The notes: generated by a model from the letters alone, not told the origin. A stretch of DNA of 64,000 nucleotides from Halobellus rarus (GCF_024494595.1 NZ_JANHDI010000001.1:553515-617514); one strand, 5' to 3'; positions 26,917-36,416 are shown, counted from the first letter of the stretch. Numbers and translations are program-made.

Positions 26917-27167
26917 CAGGCTTCGGCCACCTCGACGTCGTAGTCGTGGATCGTCGGGTTCGCGAGCAGTCGCTCGGCCATCTCGTCGGCCCGGTCGGCC
27001 GCGGCCTCGGCCGACTCGGCGTCGAGGTCGACCTCGAACTGGTCCGCCGAGCGGAGGGCGTCGAGCTCGAAGCCGAGGCGTTCGAGCGCGCGCTTGGTCG
27101 TCTCGGCTTCGGGGTCCAACACGCCCCGCTTGAGGCGGACCGTCACCGTCGCGGTGTACGTCGTCAT
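26916..27167 (-). CDS. purS: Phosphoribosylformylglycinamidine synthase subunit PurS
   Basis: The small scaffold subunit of the three-part FGAM synthase, 83 residues. It begins MTTYTATVTVRLKRGVLDPE and has the diagnostic ERLGFELDALRSADQFEVDL and LLANPTIHDYDVEV. Start at 27167 is supported by a TATA-like CTTTTACG about 25-31 bases upstream (27191-27198). It heads the purS-purQ unit. Confidence 0.95.
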   Translation of the reverse strand: MTTYTATVTVRLKRGVLDPEAETTKRALERLGFELDALRSADQFEVDLDAESAEAAADRADEMAERLLANPTIHDYDVEVAEA

Positions 27168-27416
27168 CGAGTCGTAGTGCGCGGTCGTGCGTAAAAGTCG
27201 TTTTGGACTGGTTCGGTTATACACGAACGTGGTTCCTCCCCCGTATCGTGGGACCCCACCGGTCGGATCCGCCTGCGTGACTCGTCTCTCGTCCCGTAGC
27301 GCCCGGCCCCGGAGGGCTCATCTCGCACCGCGGGGGTCGGACGGGGCATTGTTCAGAGTAGAGCGAAAAGATACTTTCCGCTCGGCGACGAGGTCGAAGG
27401 CGACTCCCACTCTCAA

Positions 27417-27560
27417 ATGATCCGTTCTCCGCTTCGAGCCAAACAGGTCGAACATCTCCTCTACCTGCTTCTCGTTCTCGCCGGGGGCGCGCTGCTCCTG
27501 TGGTTCGTCTTCGACTACTTCGCGCTGATCGAAGCGGTCACGGAGCACGCGCCGTGGTGA
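27417..27560 (+). CDS. Small single-span membrane protein, 47 residues
   Basis: A rightward frame between purC and purS encodes 47 residues, beginning MIRSPLRAKQVEHLLYLLLV. A basic N-terminus is followed by one transmembrane helix (about residues 13-32, VLAGGALLLWFVF) and a short acidic tail ending EHAPW. The charge layout of a real membrane peptide, in a gap of over 400 bases between converging or diverging genes, is the evidence. I do not recognise the family. A weak AT-rich stretch near 27365-27373 could be the promoter. Confidence 0.5.
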   Translation: MIRSPLRAKQVEHLLYLLLVLAGGALLLWFVFDYFALIEAVTEHAPW

Positions 27561-27600
27561 GCGTCGGATTCGCAGGGAACGAGTCCCGAACCGAGCGAGA

Positions 27601-28656
27601 TCAGAGGTCCCGGACGGCATCGACCGCGTCCTCGATATCCGGCGCGTCGAACCACTCGGTCCCGATGTAGGCGTTCGTCCCCGCGGCGTAGAGGTCGGAG
27701 ACGGCGTCGAGGACGTCCGCCGGCAGCGACTCGGGCGAGCGCTCACACAGCGTCCGCCAGTCGGCGACGCCCGCCTCGCGGGCCCGCGATTTCGCGTCGG
27801 AAACGGCCTCGACCCACTCGGGATCCGTCCGCTTGTAGTACTGCCTGACGACCTCCTTCGAGATCTCTTGGCCCCCGTACGAGAAGCGGTTCTCGTCGAA
27901 CGTGCCGACGACGTCGGCGACTTTGATTTCCCCGTCGTGGTACAGACACTCGATCTTGCCGTCCTCGTGGACGAACCTGCGCTCCTCGGCGCGGCGGTTG
28001 AGCGCGTCGTTCACCGCGAGCGCGAGGTCCCCTAGGGCATCCAGGTCGGCGACGCCGGCGATCCGGTCGGCCTCCTGTCGGGAGAGATAGCGGTCCTGCT
28101 CCTCGTACTTCGTCGAGAACTCGACGACGGGTTCCGGGAGGTCGACGACCTCCTCGGGCCACTCGTCGGCGTCCAGCCCGTACTCCGTCGGCGATCCCCG
28201 CGAGCGGAGACTCGACCCCACGGGGACCGTGTTACGGAAGACGATTTCGAGGGGGATCAGGTAGTTCTCCCCCGCGGCGTCGTGGTAGGCGTCGTAGTCG
28301 TACGCGCCGTCGCCGAGGTACGGGAGGTCGGGGACCTGCGTGAGTTCGATCGCCATCTCCGTCGGCGGGGCGGCGCAGTCGGCGAGGGCGACGGGATCGG
28401 CCGTGTCGCTGTCGACCGCGTCGGCGTCCGGTTCGGGATCGTAGACGCCGACGTAGTGCGTCGGCACGTCCGCTTCGGCCAGTCGATCGAAGTTGAACGC
28501 GCCCATCGTACACAGCGACGCGCCCTTCTTCGGGACGTGATCGGGCATCTCCCCCCAGTCGAAGACGGAGTACTGGTCGGTGAAGACGAACCGGCCCCGA
28601 CCGAGTTCCGTCGCGGTCGGCTCCGTCTCGACGCGGAACTCCTTGACGCTCGTCAT
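27601..28656 (-). CDS. purC: Phosphoribosylaminoimidazole-succinocarboxamide synthase (SAICAR synthetase)
   Basis: The purine enzyme that joins aspartate to CAIR, 351 residues, longer than the usual 240. N-terminal motifs are [20 protein letters not shown] and [21 protein letters not shown]; the CAIR and Asp sites include [40 protein letters not shown] split across one strand, and [21 protein letters not shown]. Start at 28656 is chosen as the first ATG of the conserved domain. It is on the same strand as purS-purQ but separated by the small membrane protein. Confidence 0.93.
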   Translation of the reverse strand: MTSVKEFRVETEPTATELGRGRFVFTDQYSVFDWGEMPDHVPKKGASLCTMGAFNFDRLAEADVPTHYVGVYDPEPDADAVDSDTADPVALADCAAPPTEMAIELTQVPDLPYLGDGAYDYDAYHDAAGENYLIPLEIVFRNTVPVGSSLRSRGSPTEYGLDADEWPEEVVDLPEPVVEFSTKYEEQDRYLSRQEADRIAGVADLDALGDLALAVNDALNRRAEERRFVHEDGKIECLYHDGEIKVADVVGTFDENRFSYGGQEISKEVVRQYYKRTDPEWVEAVSDAKSRAREAGVADWRTLCERSPESLPADVLDAVSDLYAAGTNAYIGTEWFDAPDIEDAVDAVRDL

Positions 28657-28850
28657 ACGGCAAACTGTCTCGGGTGTCCACAAGAAGGCTTCCACTCCCG
28701 TGCGCACTTCGCGAGACGACAGGCGATGTCTATCCACGATCGCGTATACTCCTCGGTCTCCGTGGGTTCGGGTCGCAACGGCGGGTCGGCGCGCTCGACT
28801 CATCCGCCGGGAGGCCCAGGTTTTTGGTTTCGGACGACCCGAAGGGTGGT

Positions 28851-30248
28851 ATGCGAGAGCCAGCGGGACCGACGGACGACCGGTCCGCGTTCGACTTCGA
28901 CGTCGTCCCCGAAACGGACCAGTCGTTCGAGAACGCGCTGGCGAAGGCCCGCGCGGGCGACCGCCTGACGGTCGACGACGGGATCGAACTGCTGACGACG
29001 GGGACCGAAGATGAGGGAGTCGACCCGATCCGGAAGGAGCGGGTGCTCGAAGCGGCCGACAGGCGGCGCGCGGAAGTCGTCGGCGACGACGTGACGTTCG
29101 TCGCGAACCTGAATAACAACGTCACGACCGCCTGCAACACCGGCTGTCTGTTCTGCAACTTCAAGGACACCGCCCGCCGGTTCGAGGCCGACCACGACGG
29201 CGAGCACGCGGGATTCACCAAGACGCCGGCGGAGTCGCGTGCGATCGTCGAAGACGCACTGGAGCGAGGGATCTACGAGGTGACGTCGGTGTCGGGGCTC
29301 CACCCCGCGTTCGCGCTGAACGAGGAGCACCACGAGATCCTCGACGCCCACGACAGCCCCGCCAGGGACGTCGATTACAAGCCGCCGAGCGTCTACGACA
29401 CCGACCCGGGGACGTACCTCGAACAGATGCGCGCGATGTCCGTCGGCGGCGTCCACCTCCACTCGATGACGCCCGAGGAGGCCGACCACGCCCGCCGCGG
29501 GACCGAGTGGTCCTACGAGGACGTCTACCGGGAACTGAAGGCCGCCGGCCTCGACTCCGCGCCGGGGACCGCCGCGGAGATTCTGGTCGAGGAGGTCCGC
29601 GAGGTCATCTGTCCGGGAAAGATCTCGACAGACGAGTGGGTCCGGGCGTTGGAGGGCGCGATCTCGGCCGGTCTGGACGTGACCTCGACGATGATGTACG
29701 GCCACGTCGAGAACGAGGCCCACCGCGTCCGCCACCTGAAGGTGCTCCGCGATCTCCAGGACAGAACGGGCGGCATCACCGAGTTCGTCCCGCTCTCCTT
29801 CGTCCACCAGCACACGCCGCTGTACGAGCGCGGCGTCGTCGACGGCGGCGCGAGCGACGCCGAGGACGAACTGCTCGTCGCCGTCTCGCGGCTCTTCCTC
29901 GACAACGTCGAGAACGTCCAGTCCTCGTGGGTGAAGTTCGGGAACGCGAAGGCGCTGAAGTTGCTCAACTGCGGCGCGAACGACTTCATGGGGACGATCC
30001 TCTCCGAGGAGATCACGACCCGCGCCGGGGGCACCTACGGCGAATTCCGCTCCTTCGAGGAGTACGTCGGGATGATCTCCGCCATCGGGCGACCCGCGGT
30101 CGAGCGGTCGACGGACTACCGGACTCGCCGCCGGATCGACCCCGACGACCCGCCGTTCGGTCCGCGGTTAGGTCCGCGCGCGGACGGCACGCCCGTGCTC
30201 GACGGTCGGCCCCCCGAACCGGGCGACCCCGCGCCCGCAGACGATTGA
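28851..30248 (+). CDS. cofH: FO synthase subunit 2, 5-amino-6-ribitylaminouracil-tyrosine transferase
   Basis: A 465-residue radical SAM enzyme that couples a tyrosine-derived fragment to the flavin precursor in coenzyme F420 synthesis. The cluster motif is [10 protein letters not shown] near residue 96. Other landmarks are [30 protein letters not shown] and [25 protein letters not shown]. The start at 28851 is supported by a TATA-like GTTTTTGG about 25-30 bases upstream. Its partners cofG and cofC are 2-5 kb downstream on the other strand, with CetZ and a membrane hydrolase between. Confidence 0.93.
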   Translation: MREPAGPTDDRSAFDFDVVPETDQSFENALAKARAGDRLTVDDGIELLTTGTEDEGVDPIRKERVLEAADRRRAEVVGDDVTFVANLNNNVTTACNTGCLFCNFKDTARRFEADHDGEHAGFTKTPAESRAIVEDALERGIYEVTSVSGLHPAFALNEEHHEILDAHDSPARDVDYKPPSVYDTDPGTYLEQMRAMSVGGVHLHSMTPEEADHARRGTEWSYEDVYRELKAAGLDSAPGTAAEILVEEVREVICPGKISTDEWVRALEGAISAGLDVTSTMMYGHVENEAHRVRHLKVLRDLQDRTGGITEFVPLSFVHQHTPLYERGVVDGGASDAEDELLVAVSRLFLDNVENVQSSWVKFGNAKALKLLNCGANDFMGTILSEEITTRAGGTYGEFRSFEEYVGMISAIGRPAVERSTDYRTRRRIDPDDPPFGPRLGPRADGTPVLDGRPPEPGDPAPADD

Positions 30249-30441
30249 TCCGGGCTGGCTCCCGATCCGGACCGGCACCTGATCCCGCCTGACTCTCGCC
30301 GACGAAGTCGCGTCGGCGGAGCGAGACGCCCACGGATGGGACGCCGACCTGGCGGACTGCGAAGGGGACGCCGACGTGTCGCCGCCACCCGCCCGTACGG
30401 GCGACACTATATTGTTCTCGGCGGTGGATATCTCTCCACAG

Positions 30442-31599
30442 ATGAAGATCGCACTCCTGGGCGTCGGGCAGGCCGGCGGGAAGGTCGCCGACGCAATCTT
30501 GGACTACGAGGCGGCGAGCCGAGCCGACTTCGTCACCGATACCGTCGCCATCAACTCCGCGAGAGCCGACTTGCTCGGCCTGGAACGGATCCCGGTCGAC
30601 AGGCGCGTGCTCATCGGCCAGTCGCGCGTGAAGGGCCACGGCTGCGGGGCCGACAACGAGCTCGGCGTGACCGTCGCCGAGGAGGACCTCGACGAGGTGC
30701 GGGGCGCGATCGACGACCTCCCCGTCCACGAGGTCGACGCGTTCCTTGTCGTCGCCGGACTCGGCGGCGGGACGGGATCGGGCGCCGCGCCCGTCATCGC
30801 CCGCGAACTCTCACGGCTCTACACGGAGCCGGTGTACGGACTGGGGATTCTCCCCGGCAGCGACGAGGGGGGCATCTACACGCTGAACGCGGCGCGGTCC
30901 TTCCAGACGTTCGTCCGCGAGGTCGACAACCTGCTCGTCTTCGACAACGACGCCTGGCGGCGATCGGGCGAGAGCCTCCGGGGCGGCTACGCGAGCATCA
31001 ACGAGGAGATCGCGCGACGCCTCGGCGTCCTCCTCAGCGCCGGCGAGGTGTCGGAGCCGCCGTTTCCCGAGTCCGTCGTCGACGCCTCCGAGATCATCAA
31101 CACGCTCGCCGGCGGCGGTGTGACCACGATCGGCTACGCGAACTCCCAACTGGATCGGCCGTCCCGCGGACTGTTCGGCCGCCGCGAACCGGATCCGAAC
31201 GAGACCGACGTCGTGAACCGGATCACGACCACCGTGCGCCGGGCGACCCTGGGGAACCTGACGCTCCCGGCGAACGTCGAGAGCACTGAGCGCGCCCTCG
31301 TCGTCGTCAGCGGCCCGCCGCAGTACCTCAGCCGGAAGGGGATCGAGGGCTCGCGGCGGTGGCTGGAAGAGGAGACCGGCACGATGGAGGTCCGCGGCGG
31401 CGACTATCCGATTCCCAAATCGGACTACGTCGCCGGTCTGGTGGTCCTCTCGGGCGTCACCGACGTCCCGCGGATCAAGGAGCTCCAGCAGATCGGCGCG
31501 GAGACGCAGCGGAACCTCAAAGCACGCGCGGAGCAGCGACCCGAGGCGCTTCGAGACCTCGTCTGGGACGGCGACGGCGAGATCGATCCGCTGTTCTAG
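30442..31599 (+). CDS. cetZ: CetZ tubulin-like GTPase (divergent paralogue)
   Basis: A 385-residue member of the archaeal CetZ branch of the tubulin/FtsZ family, which forms cytoskeletal polymers that affect cell shape and motility. N-terminus MKIALLGVGQAGGKVADAIL, G-box LGGGTGSGAAP, and the stretch NELGVTVAEEDLDEVRGAI match CetZ. It differs from the CetZ1-like copy at 35101-36282 mainly after residue 220 and in having a shorter tail ending DPLF. Start ATG 30442 follows a TATA ACTATATTG about 30 bases upstream. Confidence 0.9.
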   Translation: MKIALLGVGQAGGKVADAILDYEAASRADFVTDTVAINSARADLLGLERIPVDRRVLIGQSRVKGHGCGADNELGVTVAEEDLDEVRGAIDDLPVHEVDAFLVVAGLGGGTGSGAAPVIARELSRLYTEPVYGLGILPGSDEGGIYTLNAARSFQTFVREVDNLLVFDNDAWRRSGESLRGGYASINEEIARRLGVLLSAGEVSEPPFPESVVDASEIINTLAGGGVTTIGYANSQLDRPSRGLFGRREPDPNETDVVNRITTTVRRATLGNLTLPANVESTERALVVVSGPPQYLSRKGIEGSRRWLEEETGTMEVRGGDYPIPKSDYVAGLVVLSGVTDVPRIKELQQIGAETQRNLKARAEQRPEALRDLVWDGDGEIDPLF

Positions 31600-31659
31600 C
31601 CGGAGTCCCGACGCGCTCGAGGCACAGACTCAAATCCGTCGCGGCCGTCCCTTCGTTCG

Positions 31660-32208
31660 ATGATGGTCACCACCCACGTGGCCGCCGGACTCCTCCTCGC
31701 GGTGCCGGTGGCGTCGGCCGCGCCGCACCTCGCCGTCCCCGCCGCGACCGGGGCCGTCCTCGGCGGCATCGTCCCCGATCTGGACCTCCTCGCGGGCGTC
31801 CACCGCAAGAGCCTCCACTTCCCGGTCTATTACTCCGTACTCGGACTCCTCGTCGGGGCCGTCGCGGCGTTCGCTCCCTCGCCCGCCGCCGTCGCCGCCG
31901 CGCTCTTCTTCCTCGCGGCGGGACTGCACTCCGTCTCGGACTGGTTCGGCGCGGGCGAGGAACTCCGCCCCTGGGAGCGTACCTCCGACCGCGCGGTGTA
32001 TCTGCACCCCCGACGCCGCTGGCTCCGTCCGAAGTACCTCGTCCGCTACGACGGCGCGCCCGAGGATCTCCTCCTCACGGTCGGCCTCGCGCTCCCCGCG
32101 GCGGTGACCTTCGACGGCTTGCTCCGGACGGTCGTCGTCGCCGGCGTGCTCCTCGCGGTGGTGTACACGGTCTTTCGGAAACGAGTCCCCGAGTGGCTCG
32201 GCGTGTGA
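31660..32208 (+). CDS. Membrane-bound metal-dependent hydrolase (YdjM/DUF457 type)
   Basis: A 182-residue integral membrane protein with four or five helices. The hydrophilic motifs fit the YdjM family: MVTTHVAAGLLLAVP at the start, GGIVPDLDLLAGVHRKSLHF and GLHSVSDWFGAG, which together supply His and Asp metal ligands. Biological role unknown. Start taken at the first of two adjacent ATGs (31660 or 31663). Confidence 0.8.
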   Translation: MMVTTHVAAGLLLAVPVASAAPHLAVPAATGAVLGGIVPDLDLLAGVHRKSLHFPVYYSVLGLLVGAVAAFAPSPAAVAAALFFLAAGLHSVSDWFGAGEELRPWERTSDRAVYLHPRRRWLRPKYLVRYDGAPEDLLLTVGLALPAAVTFDGLLRTVVVAGVLLAVVYTVFRKRVPEWLGV

Positions 32209-32243
32209 GCGGGCCGGTACCCCCGTTCGCCGGGCGGACCGGC

Positions 32244-33398
32244 TCACTGGGGGGCCGTCCGAAGCGGTCCGTCTCGGATCGCCACCTGCCGGAACCGCCG
32301 CCCGTGGACGTCGCCGCCGCCGATCGCGTCGAGGACCGGGTCGGCCAGCCACGCTCCCTCGGCGATTCGGCCCCCGACGTCCTCGCGTCGGAACTCCGCC
32401 GGGAGATATCGGTCGTACACCGGCAGCCGCTCGTAGAGCGGGACGCCGGCGTCGTCGGCTAACTCCGCTAACTCCCGGAGCGCGGGCCAGCCGTACTCGG
32501 GGTTGATGTAATCGTCGGTGACCGGCGAGACCCCGCCCAGATCGTCGACGCCGCAGTCCAGCAGCTCGCGCGTCGGCGAGAGGTTCGGCGGTACCTGCAC
32601 CGACACCTCCTCGGGGAGCGCGGCGCGCGCCATCGCGACGACGCGCCGCATCGTCGCCGCGGAGGGACGCTCGAAGGCCGAGCGCTCGTTGGGGACGACG
32701 TTCTGGACGATGACTTCCTGAACGTGGTCGTACCGCTCGTGGAGTTCGCGGATCGCGAGCAGGCTCTCGGCGCGGTCGCGCCACGTCTCGCCGATGCCGA
32801 CGAGGATTCCGGTGGTGAACGGTACGCCGACCTCCCCGGCCGCGCGGATCGTGTTCAGCCGCTGGCCGGGCGTCTTCCGCCGCGTCCCCGAGTGCGCGCG
32901 GACGTCCGCGGTCGTCTCCAACATCACGCCCATACTCGCGTTCACCGGCGCGAGCCGCTCGAAGCCGCCCTCGGTCAGATCGCCGGGGTTCGAGTGCGGG
33001 AGGAGTCCCTCCTCCAGCGCCATCTCACAGCAGTCGCGGAGGTAGTCTAAGACGTCGTCGTACCCCCACTCGGACAACCGCCCGTGGATCTCCGTGTAGC
33101 GCTCGTCGGGTTCGTCGCCGAACGTGAACAGCGCCTCCGTACAGCCGGCGTCCGCGCCGATCCGGAGTCGCTCTCTTACTTCCCCCGGCGAGAGCAACGT
33201 CGCTTCGCCCGGCGCGTCGTAGTAGGAACAGTACGTACACGTGTAGCGGCAAGCGGTCGTCAGCGGGAGGAAGACGTTCCGGGAGAAGGTCAGTTCGGCC
33301 GCCGAAGAGACGTCGTCGGGGGTCACCGAGAGCAGTTCTTCGACGTCCGACCGCTCGACTTCGACGTCGACGCCGTACTCCTCGGCCGCGGGGAACAT
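32244..33398 (-). CDS. cofG: FO synthase subunit 1, deazariboflavin synthase
   Basis: A 384-residue radical SAM enzyme that closes the deazaflavin ring with CofH to give FO, the chromophore of F420. The cluster motif is CRYTCTYCSYY near residue 50. Further marks: FTFGDEPDERY, LLPHSNPGDLT, GVMLETTADVRAHSG, and PPNLSPTRELLDCGVDDLGG. Start at 33398 (MFPAAEEYGVDVEV) fits a TATA-like GTTTTTGTG about 26-34 bases upstream; a second, stronger TATA lies at 33490-33501. Confidence 0.94.
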   Translation of the reverse strand: MFPAAEEYGVDVEVERSDVEELLSVTPDDVSSAAELTFSRNVFLPLTTACRYTCTYCSYYDAPGEATLLSPGEVRERLRIGADAGCTEALFTFGDEPDERYTEIHGRLSEWGYDDVLDYLRDCCEMALEEGLLPHSNPGDLTEGGFERLAPVNASMGVMLETTADVRAHSGTRRKTPGQRLNTIRAAGEVGVPFTTGILVGIGETWRDRAESLLAIRELHERYDHVQEVIVQNVVPNERSAFERPSAATMRRVVAMARAALPEEVSVQVPPNLSPTRELLDCGVDDLGGVSPVTDDYINPEYGWPALRELAELADDAGVPLYERLPVYDRYLPAEFRREDVGGRIAEGAWLADPVLDAIGGGDVHGRRFRQVAIRDGPLRTAPQ

Positions 33399-33489
33399 CG
33401 TACGCGACGTGAGTCGCGGACGCACAAAAACAGTCGTGCTCTCGTCTCGCTGGCGACCCCGTCGCGTTCTCGTCTCCCTGGCAGACGTG

Positions 33490-33501
33490 CGTTTATATAC
33501 G
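33490..33501. promoter_or_regulatory. Strong TATA-like element with no obvious leaderless gene
   Basis: CGTTTATATACG is close to the archaeal TATA consensus and is self-complementary, so direction is open. Leftward it would give cofG a leader of about 70 bases in addition to its near TATA. Rightward it points into 33520-33645, which has no supported gene but contains an inverted repeat GCTGAC-GGGCC-GTCAGC near 33608-33624, before the converging cofC stop. Confidence 0.4.
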
Positions 33502-33645
33502 AACGGGCGGCCAGTCGCCCCGTGACGTGAAGGTCGCCCCGCGTCGGGCTGCGGTTGCTCGGCACGTCGACGCGGGATCTGTGTGACGACCGCTGGCCGT
33601 CCGGGGCGGCTGACGGGCCGTCAGCGCGTGTGCCGACTGTTCGCC

Positions 33646-34326
33646 CTACTTCAAACCCCGACGGACGCCGACCCGCCCGTCGTCGCCATCGTCGACCTCG
33701 AAGCCGGCCTCGACGAGCCACTGCCGCGCCCGCCCGTCGCCGTGCAGGAGCACTTCGAGGAGGTCCGACGGCTCGTCGACGTCGGTCGCCAGCCGCATCG
33801 AGTCGACGACGTCCGCGGACAGTCCCGCGTCGGCCACGATTTGACGGTGGTCCCGGTATGACGCGCCGTGGTAATCGACGAAAAAGGCGGGGTCGCGAAC
33901 GACGAGGGCGTTCGTGCCCCCGCCGCGCCCCGGTACGATGGCGACGTCGCCGCCGGCGGCGAACAGCCGTCGGAGCGCCGTCGGCGTCGCGAGCGCGAGG
34001 TCCGCCATCACGACCGCCTGGTCCGGTCCGTCGTCGAGCGCAGCGTTCACGGCGACCGTCAGCGGCCTGTCGTCGACCGTCGTGGGGAGTGAACCGAGCA
34101 GTGCTGCCGCGTCGTCGACGACTGCGGCGGACGGTCCGCCGTCGATCGTCGCTTCGAGATCGAGCGGTTCGTCGAGGAGCAATTCGGGTTCGTAACCGGT
34201 GCGCTCGACGGCGTCGACGACGTCACACAGCATCGCGAGCGCGAACTCGCGCCGTTCGGCCGCCGAGAGAACGGGAGCGAGGCGGCTCTTCGGATCGCGG
34301 TTCGCGAAGGGGACGATGATGCGCAT
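33646..34326 (-). CDS. cofC: 2-phospho-L-lactate guanylyltransferase
   Basis: A 226-residue nucleotidyltransferase that activates the phospholactate side chain for F420 assembly. It begins MRIIVPFANRDPKSRLAPVL, the nucleotide-binding start, with VVMADLALATPTALRRL and VPGRGGGTNALVV later. ATG at 34326 is the true start; the frame upstream of it is antisense-type and is covered by the next gene. It follows the membrane-anchored protein gene by 20 bases and reads leftward toward cofG. Confidence 0.93.
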   Translation of the reverse strand: MRIIVPFANRDPKSRLAPVLSAAERREFALAMLCDVVDAVERTGYEPELLLDEPLDLEATIDGGPSAAVVDDAAALLGSLPTTVDDRPLTVAVNAALDDGPDQAVVMADLALATPTALRRLFAAGGDVAIVPGRGGGTNALVVRDPAFFVDYHGASYRDHRQIVADAGLSADVVDSMRLATDVDEPSDLLEVLLHGDGRARQWLVEAGFEVDDGDDGRVGVRRGLK

Positions 34327-34346
34327 CTCGGGGTTCGACTGGTCCG

Positions 34347-35132
34347 TCAGCCGAGTTTGTCGTGACCCGACTGCTGAGAGCGCCAGTAGAGGAAGCCGCC
34401 GACCAGGAGGCCGACGATCACCAGCCCGCCCACGGCGTAGAGGATGAGTTGCATCCGCTGGTTCGACTGCTGGGTCTGCTGGGCCCGCTCTTCGGCCTGC
34501 CCGGCGAGGTCCGTCGCGAGGGTGAACTCCTCGCCGTCGTACGCCTCGATCGCGTTCCCGAGTCGACGTTCGGCCTCCTCGTCGTTCACTTCCTCGACGG
34601 TCGACGCGGCGTCGTCGATCGCGTTCCGGGCCTCTCGGCTCTCCTGGGTGTAGTGGGTCGCGGTCCAGGTGTCGATCTCGTTGGTCGATCCGCCCTCGCG
34701 GGTCTGTTCGAGCCCCATCACCGTGAACGACTGCGGCGGTTCGTAGGTGTAGTCGTCGACCTGCGGGACCGTCCCCGTCACGCGGACTTCGACCTCGCTG
34801 GTGCCGTCGTCGGCGACGACCTCCGCGCCTGAGAACGACTGCCCGTCGTAGGACTCTTGATCGACCTTCGCGCCGGTCTGGTCGTAGTAGACGACCGTCC
34901 ACGTCACGTCCGTCAGTTCCGTGCTCCCCGCGAGCGTCCACTCCTCCAGCGAGGGGTCCTGATACAACTCGGTCAGCGTGGCTGTTGCGGTGACCTCGGT
35001 TCCGACCTCGGCGTCACTGGTGACGGTCGAATCGCCGACCGAGACGGCGGCGGCGGGGACCGTTGCGACGGAGAGGACGAAAAGACAGGCCAGCGCGAGC
35101 TTAGAAAAGCGACTCCAGCTCGTCTTCGTCAT
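34347..35132 (-). CDS. Secreted protein with C-terminal membrane anchor, next to CetZ
   Basis: A 261-residue protein with a cleavable-looking signal (residues 8-28, LALACLFVLSVATVPAAAVS), a beta-rich extracellular domain (about 30-150), a helical segment with coiled-coil potential (about 160-215), and one transmembrane helix near 226-247 (ILYAVGGLVIVGLLVGGFLY) followed by a short basic tail. I do not recognise a named family. Its start overlaps the last 32 bases of the cetZ1 gene, so the two are probably co-translated, and an exported partner for CetZ or the cell envelope is a reasonable inference. Confidence 0.72.
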   Translation of the reverse strand: MTKTSWSRFSKLALACLFVLSVATVPAAAVSVGDSTVTSDAEVGTEVTATATLTELYQDPSLEEWTLAGSTELTDVTWTVVYYDQTGAKVDQESYDGQSFSGAEVVADDGTSEVEVRVTGTVPQVDDYTYEPPQSFTVMGLEQTREGGSTNEIDTWTATHYTQESREARNAIDDAASTVEEVNDEEAERRLGNAIEAYDGEEFTLATDLAGQAEERAQQTQQSNQRMQLILYAVGGLVIVGLLVGGFLYWRSQQSGHDKLG

Positions 35133-36282
35133 CGTTTACTAGGTTCTCCAGATTGTCTTCGCTCTCCTCTCGGATGTCGTCGATGTTCTCTTGCGCCTCG
35201 ATTGCGACCTGCTGTAGCTCCTTGATCCGGGGCACGTTCGTCACGCCAGAGAGGAGAATGACGGACGCAACTTTCCCGGAGTCCCTGATGGGGTAGTCGC
35301 CACCGCGGACCTCCATACTGCCGGTCTGCTCTTCGATCCACTTGCGACCGCGCTCTATTCCCTTCCGGTTCAGGTGCTGGGAGGGACCCGCCATCACGAG
35401 CAGCGCGCGTTCGGCCCCTTCGATCTCACAGGGGAGGGTGAGTCGCCCGAGCGCGGCCTTGCGGACGAGCGAGGTGATTCGATTGGTCGTGTGGGCGGTG
35501 TCGAGTTCGTTCTCCTCGTTGCTCCCGGTGATCCGCGAGAGCAGGCCGCCGCCGGAGGAGTCGTTCTCGACGGTTTCGGACGCGTATCCGACGGTCGAAA
35601 CGCCGCCGCCTTCGAGCGTGTTGATGATCTCCGAGGAGTCGACGACGCTCTCGGCGACTTCGCCGCCCTGACCGATCTCGCCGGCGCCGAACAGGACGCC
35701 GAAGCGGGTGACGATCTCCTCGTTGATCTCGTCGTAGCCGCCTTGGACGGATTCACCGGTCTTCCGCCAGGCGTCGTTGTCGAAGACGAGCAGGTTGTCG
35801 ACCTCGCGGACGAACGTCTGGAACGATCGCGCTGCGTTCAGCGTGTAGATACCCCCCTCGTCGCTGCCGGGGAGGACCCCCAGGCCGTACACCGGTTCCG
35901 TGTAGATCCGTTGGAGGTGTTTCGCGAGCACGGGCGAACCGCCGCTGCCGGTGCCGCCGCCGAGTCCGGCGACGACCAGGAACGCGTCGATCTCGTGAAC
36001 CGGGATGCTGTCGATCGCACCCTGCACTTCGTCGATGTCTTCCTCGGCCACTTCGGCGCCGAGTTCGTTGTCGGCGCCGACGCCGTGGCCCTTCACGCGC
36101 GACTGGCCGATGAGGACCCGCTGGTCCTTCGGGATGTGTTCCAACCCCATCAGGTCGGCCTTCGCCGTGTTGACCGCCACTGCCGCGCGGACGATCCCCG
36201 AGTCGTGGCGTTTGTCGTATTCGACGAATTTGTCGACGATCTTTCCCCCGGCCTGCCCGAAACCGATCATTGCAAGCTTCAT
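35101..36282 (-). CDS. cetZ1: CetZ1-type tubulin-like GTPase
   Basis: A 393-residue CetZ very close in wording and length to Haloferax CetZ1, the protein needed for rod-shape transition and normal motility. N-terminus MKLAMIGFGQAGGKIVDKF, SRVKGHGVGADNELG, G-box LGGGTGSGGSP (about 107-117), GSDEGGIYTLNAARSFQTF. The tail is acidic and ends DEDELESLF. The start at 36282 matches the family; a TATA-like GGTTTAT is at 36330-36336. A second, stronger TATA with a palindrome lies further upstream. Its last 32 bases overlap the anchored-protein gene. Confidence 0.94.
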   Translation of the reverse strand: MKLAMIGFGQAGGKIVDKFVEYDKRHDSGIVRAAVAVNTAKADLMGLEHIPKDQRVLIGQSRVKGHGVGADNELGAEVAEEDIDEVQGAIDSIPVHEIDAFLVVAGLGGGTGSGGSPVLAKHLQRIYTEPVYGLGVLPGSDEGGIYTLNAARSFQTFVREVDNLLVFDNDAWRKTGESVQGGYDEINEEIVTRFGVLFGAGEIGQGGEVAESVVDSSEIINTLEGGGVSTVGYASETVENDSSGGGLLSRITGSNEENELDTAHTTNRITSLVRKAALGRLTLPCEIEGAERALLVMAGPSQHLNRKGIERGRKWIEEQTGSMEVRGGDYPIRDSGKVASVILLSGVTNVPRIKELQQVAIEAQENIDDIREESEDNLENLVNDDEDELESLF

Positions 36283-36403
36283 GTATCGGGTCCCCTCGCC
36301 ATTGCGTGTAACCCAGTGCAAACGCGGACATAAACCTTGTGATGGTGTGAAACGCCCGTAAGGGGACTCATACCGGAATAACCGCACGACAGCGACGGGG
36401 TCT

Positions 36404-36416
36404 TAATGAGTCATTA
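36404..36416. promoter_or_regulatory. Perfect 13-base palindrome TAATGAGTCATTA upstream of cetZ1
   Basis: Six-base arms flank a single G. The palindrome lies about 40 bases cetZ1-ward of a strong TATA (36454-36465) and about 70 bases upstream of the nearer cetZ1 TATA. It has the size of a dimeric regulator site. The binding factor is unknown. Confidence 0.45.

Noticed and set aside
33646..34941. A 431-codon frame that would extend CofC at its N-terminus
   Set aside because: The extension is Arg-rich and overlaps the anchored-protein gene in another frame; MRIIVPFANRD at 34326 is the family start.
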